Source: an uncultured Selenomonas sp.
Lineage (GTDB): Bacteria > Bacillota > Negativicutes > Selenomonadales > Selenomonadaceae
Direction of reading: 5' to 3'
Length of the DNA: 6,148 bases
NCBI GenBank assembly: GCA_947097535.1
Contig: CAMURM010000111.1
Span: 1 to 6,148 of the forward strand
Shown here piece by piece: positions 4,712 through 6,148 of the stretch. A program made the translations under genes and the position numbers. The notes below the pieces were generated by a model, which was not told the origin of the DNA, did not search any database, and saw only the letters and a list, made by a program, of their open reading frames with translations. Position 1 is the first letter of the stretch, and every line of letters begins with the position of its first letter.

Positions 4712-5959
4712 ATGATCGGAATCAAGAATGTCATTGCCATTATCTGTGGCGGCGGGCCAGCGCCCGGTATCAACAGCGTCATTTCCGCCGTGACCATCGA
4801 GGCCGACCGCCATGGCTGGGACGTGCTCGGCATCTACGATGGTTTTTCGCGCCTGGCGCGCGGCGAAAAGAAGTATGTGCGCCTCGATATGGAGCGCGTG
4901 AACCGCATCCATCTGACGGGCGGCTGTATCCTGCAGATGTCGCGCTACAACCCGACGAAGAAAGAGTCGGATCTTCGCACAGTCGTCGACACCCTGACGG
5001 AGCTCGGCGTCACGCACGTCGTGACGATCGGCGGCGATGACACGGCGTACAGCGCTATGGCGGTGTCGAACTACGCACGTCAGATCGGCAGGACGATCAA
5101 CGTCGTTCATGTGCCGAAGACGATCGACAACGACCTGCCGCTGCCCGAGGGCATTCCGACGTTCGGTTTCGAGACGGCGCGCGCTTTTGGTACGGAGGAG
5201 ATTGAAAATCTCATGGAAGACGCACGCACGAGCAACAACCGCTGGTACTTCACGATCGCCATGGGACGCACTGCGGGACACTTGGCGCTCGGTATGGGGC
5301 GCTCGGCAGGCGCGGCTCTGACGATCATTCCCGAGGAGTTCGCGGCGGAGTCGATTCCCTTGCAGCAAGTCGTTGACATCATCACGGGGTCGATTGTCAA
5401 GCGCTACTTGACGGGGCACAACTACGGCGTCGCCGTCATCGCCGAGGGTGTCATCGAGAAGATCGCGCAGGAGGACTTCCAAAAGCTTGGCAATCTCGTA
5501 CTCGACGAACATGGCCACATTCGCTACGCGGAACTGGACTTCGGCGAAATCCTGAAGCAGGCGGTACTCGCCGAGGTCAAGAAGATCGGCATCAAGATCG
5601 CCATCGTGGACAAGGAGATCGGCTACGAGCTTCGCTGTGCCGCGCCGATCGCCTACGACATCGACTACGCGCGCTCCCTGGGTTACGAGGCCGTGCAGTT
5701 TCTCATGCGCGGCGAGACGGGGGCGCTCATCACTCTGCAGGACAACCAGGCGAAGCCTCTCTTCTTCGACGAGATCAAGGATCCTGAGACGGGCAAGACG
5801 AAGGTGCGCAAGGTCAATATCGAGTCCGTCCACTACAAAATTGCGCGTGGCTTCATGATGCGCATGGAAAAGGAGGATCTCGACGATCCCGGTCTCGCCA
5901 ATGCCTATCATATGGAAAGGGACGAGTTCAAGGAGAGGTACGCCTATCTTTTTGAATGA
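4712..5959 (+). CDS. pfp: Pyrophosphate-dependent 6-phosphofructokinase
   Basis: This 415-residue member of the phosphofructokinase family phosphorylates fructose 6-phosphate to the 1,6-bisphosphate in cytoplasmic glycolysis. Visible motifs: the phosphoryl-donor loop GGGPAPGIN (13-21), GGDDT (107-111), PKTIDND (135-141) with catalytic base D139, and MGRTAGHLALGMG (184-196) for sugar-phosphate binding. The second Asp of GGDD (D110) and Lys in PKTIDND (K136) are the residues that mark PPi users; ATP enzymes have Gly at both sites. PPi use makes the step reversible and saves ATP. ATG 4712 follows the SD GAGGGGG (4698-4704) by 7 bases, and MIGIKNVIAIICGGGPAPG is the natural beginning; the frame extends upstream to 4604 but without family similarity. 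It is a single-gene unit between the hcp terminator and its own terminator. Donor specificity is inferred from two residues, not measured. Confidence 0.93.
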   Translation: MIGIKNVIAIICGGGPAPGINSVISAVTIEADRHGWDVLGIYDGFSRLARGEKKYVRLDMERVNRIHLTGGCILQMSRYNPTKKESDLRTVVDTLTELGVTHVVTIGGDDTAYSAMAVSNYARQIGRTINVVHVPKTIDNDLPLPEGIPTFGFETARAFGTEEIENLMEDARTSNNRWYFTIAMGRTAGHLALGMGRSAGAALTIIPEEFAAESIPLQQVVDIITGSIVKRYLTGHNYGVAVIAEGVIEKIAQEDFQKLGNLVLDEHGHIRYAELDFGEILKQAVLAEVKKIGIKIAIVDKEIGYELRCAAPIAYDIDYARSLGYEAVQFLMRGETGALITLQDNQAKPLFFDEIKDPETGKTKVRKVNIESVHYKIARGFMMRMEKEDLDDPGLANAYHMERDEFKERYAYLFE

Positions 5960-5984
5960 ATCGCATGAGATTTTGATAAAAAAG

Positions 5985-6014
5985 CTGCCGTTGCCGCCGG
6001 TATCGGCAGTTTTT
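5985..6014 (+). terminator. Intrinsic terminator after pfp
   Basis: CTGCCG (5985-5990) pairs with CGGCAG (6004-6009), followed by TTTTT (6010-6014) and a further T-rich stretch. An A-run precedes the stem and could extend pairing with the T-run. It lies 25 bases after the pfp stop. Confidence 0.85.
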
Positions 6015-6027
6015 CCTTTTTCTGCCC

Positions 6028-6056
6028 TTTACAAAGCGCTTTACCTATAGTATAAT
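6028..6056 (+). promoter_or_regulatory. Strong promoter of tRNA-fMet
   Basis: TTTACA (6028-6033), an exact 17-base spacer and TATAAT (6051-6056): 11 of 12 consensus bases. The start is expected near 6063, leaving a leader of about 34 bases that can form a GCCGC (6069-6073) / GCGGC (6085-6089) hairpin before the mature tRNA end. Confidence 0.88.
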
Positions 6057-6096
6057 TACTTCTTGTCAGCCGCAAGTGTATGAAGCGGCGCAACAT

Positions 6097-6148
<52 letters not shown>

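Noticed and set aside
4661..5911. 416-codon minus-strand open frame antisense to pfp
   Set aside because: It is a low-complexity shadow of the real gene, with Arg, Asp, Val and His over-used and no recognisable motif.

Overview
The window reads as ordinary chromosome of a strictly anaerobic, fairly GC-rich Firmicute-type bacterium, most plausibly of the Negativicutes (Selenomonas-like). This is an inference from four things: Gram-positive-style Shine-Dalgarno and sigma-A promoter sequences in GC-rich genes, a hybrid cluster protein of the anaerobe type, a pyrophosphate-type phosphofructokinase, and a YdjI-like SPFH protein. No database search was possible.

Layout from left to right. (1) 1-466, minus strand: the N-terminal half of an SPFH/YdjI-like membrane-scaffold protein, cut by the window edge, with its own extended -10 promoter. 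(2) 570-1205, minus strand: a NarL/FixJ-type response regulator with no kinase gene in view. (3) 1206-1682: a 477-base non-coding stretch. It holds two dyads in front of the regulator, a plus-strand promoter, and a structured leader for the next gene. (4) 1683-1967, plus strand: a small CPYC glutaredoxin/thioredoxin-like protein. It converges on rpsT (2063-2326, minus strand, TTG start), and the two are separated by one very long terminator hairpin. (5) 2506-2582, minus strand: tRNA-Pro(GGG) with an almost leaderless promoter and a clear terminator. (6) 2821-4458, plus strand: hcp (hybrid cluster protein), preceded by a perfect CRP/FNR-type palindrome centred at about -41.5. (7) 4712-5959, plus strand: pyrophosphate-dependent 6-phosphofructokinase. 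(8) 6097-6148, plus strand: the first 52 bases of initiator tRNA-fMet behind a near-consensus promoter.

The genes look like separate transcription units, not one operon: nearly every one has its own promoter and/or terminator. Themes that recur are redox and nitrosative stress (Hcp, glutaredoxin-like protein), envelope stress (SPFH protein, perhaps with the response regulator), translation (S20, two tRNAs) and PPi-saving glycolysis. I see no CRISPR array, transposase, phage gene or defence system. The best candidates for something undescribed are the structured leader at 1547-1660, the dyads upstream of the orphan response regulator, and the hcp control region.
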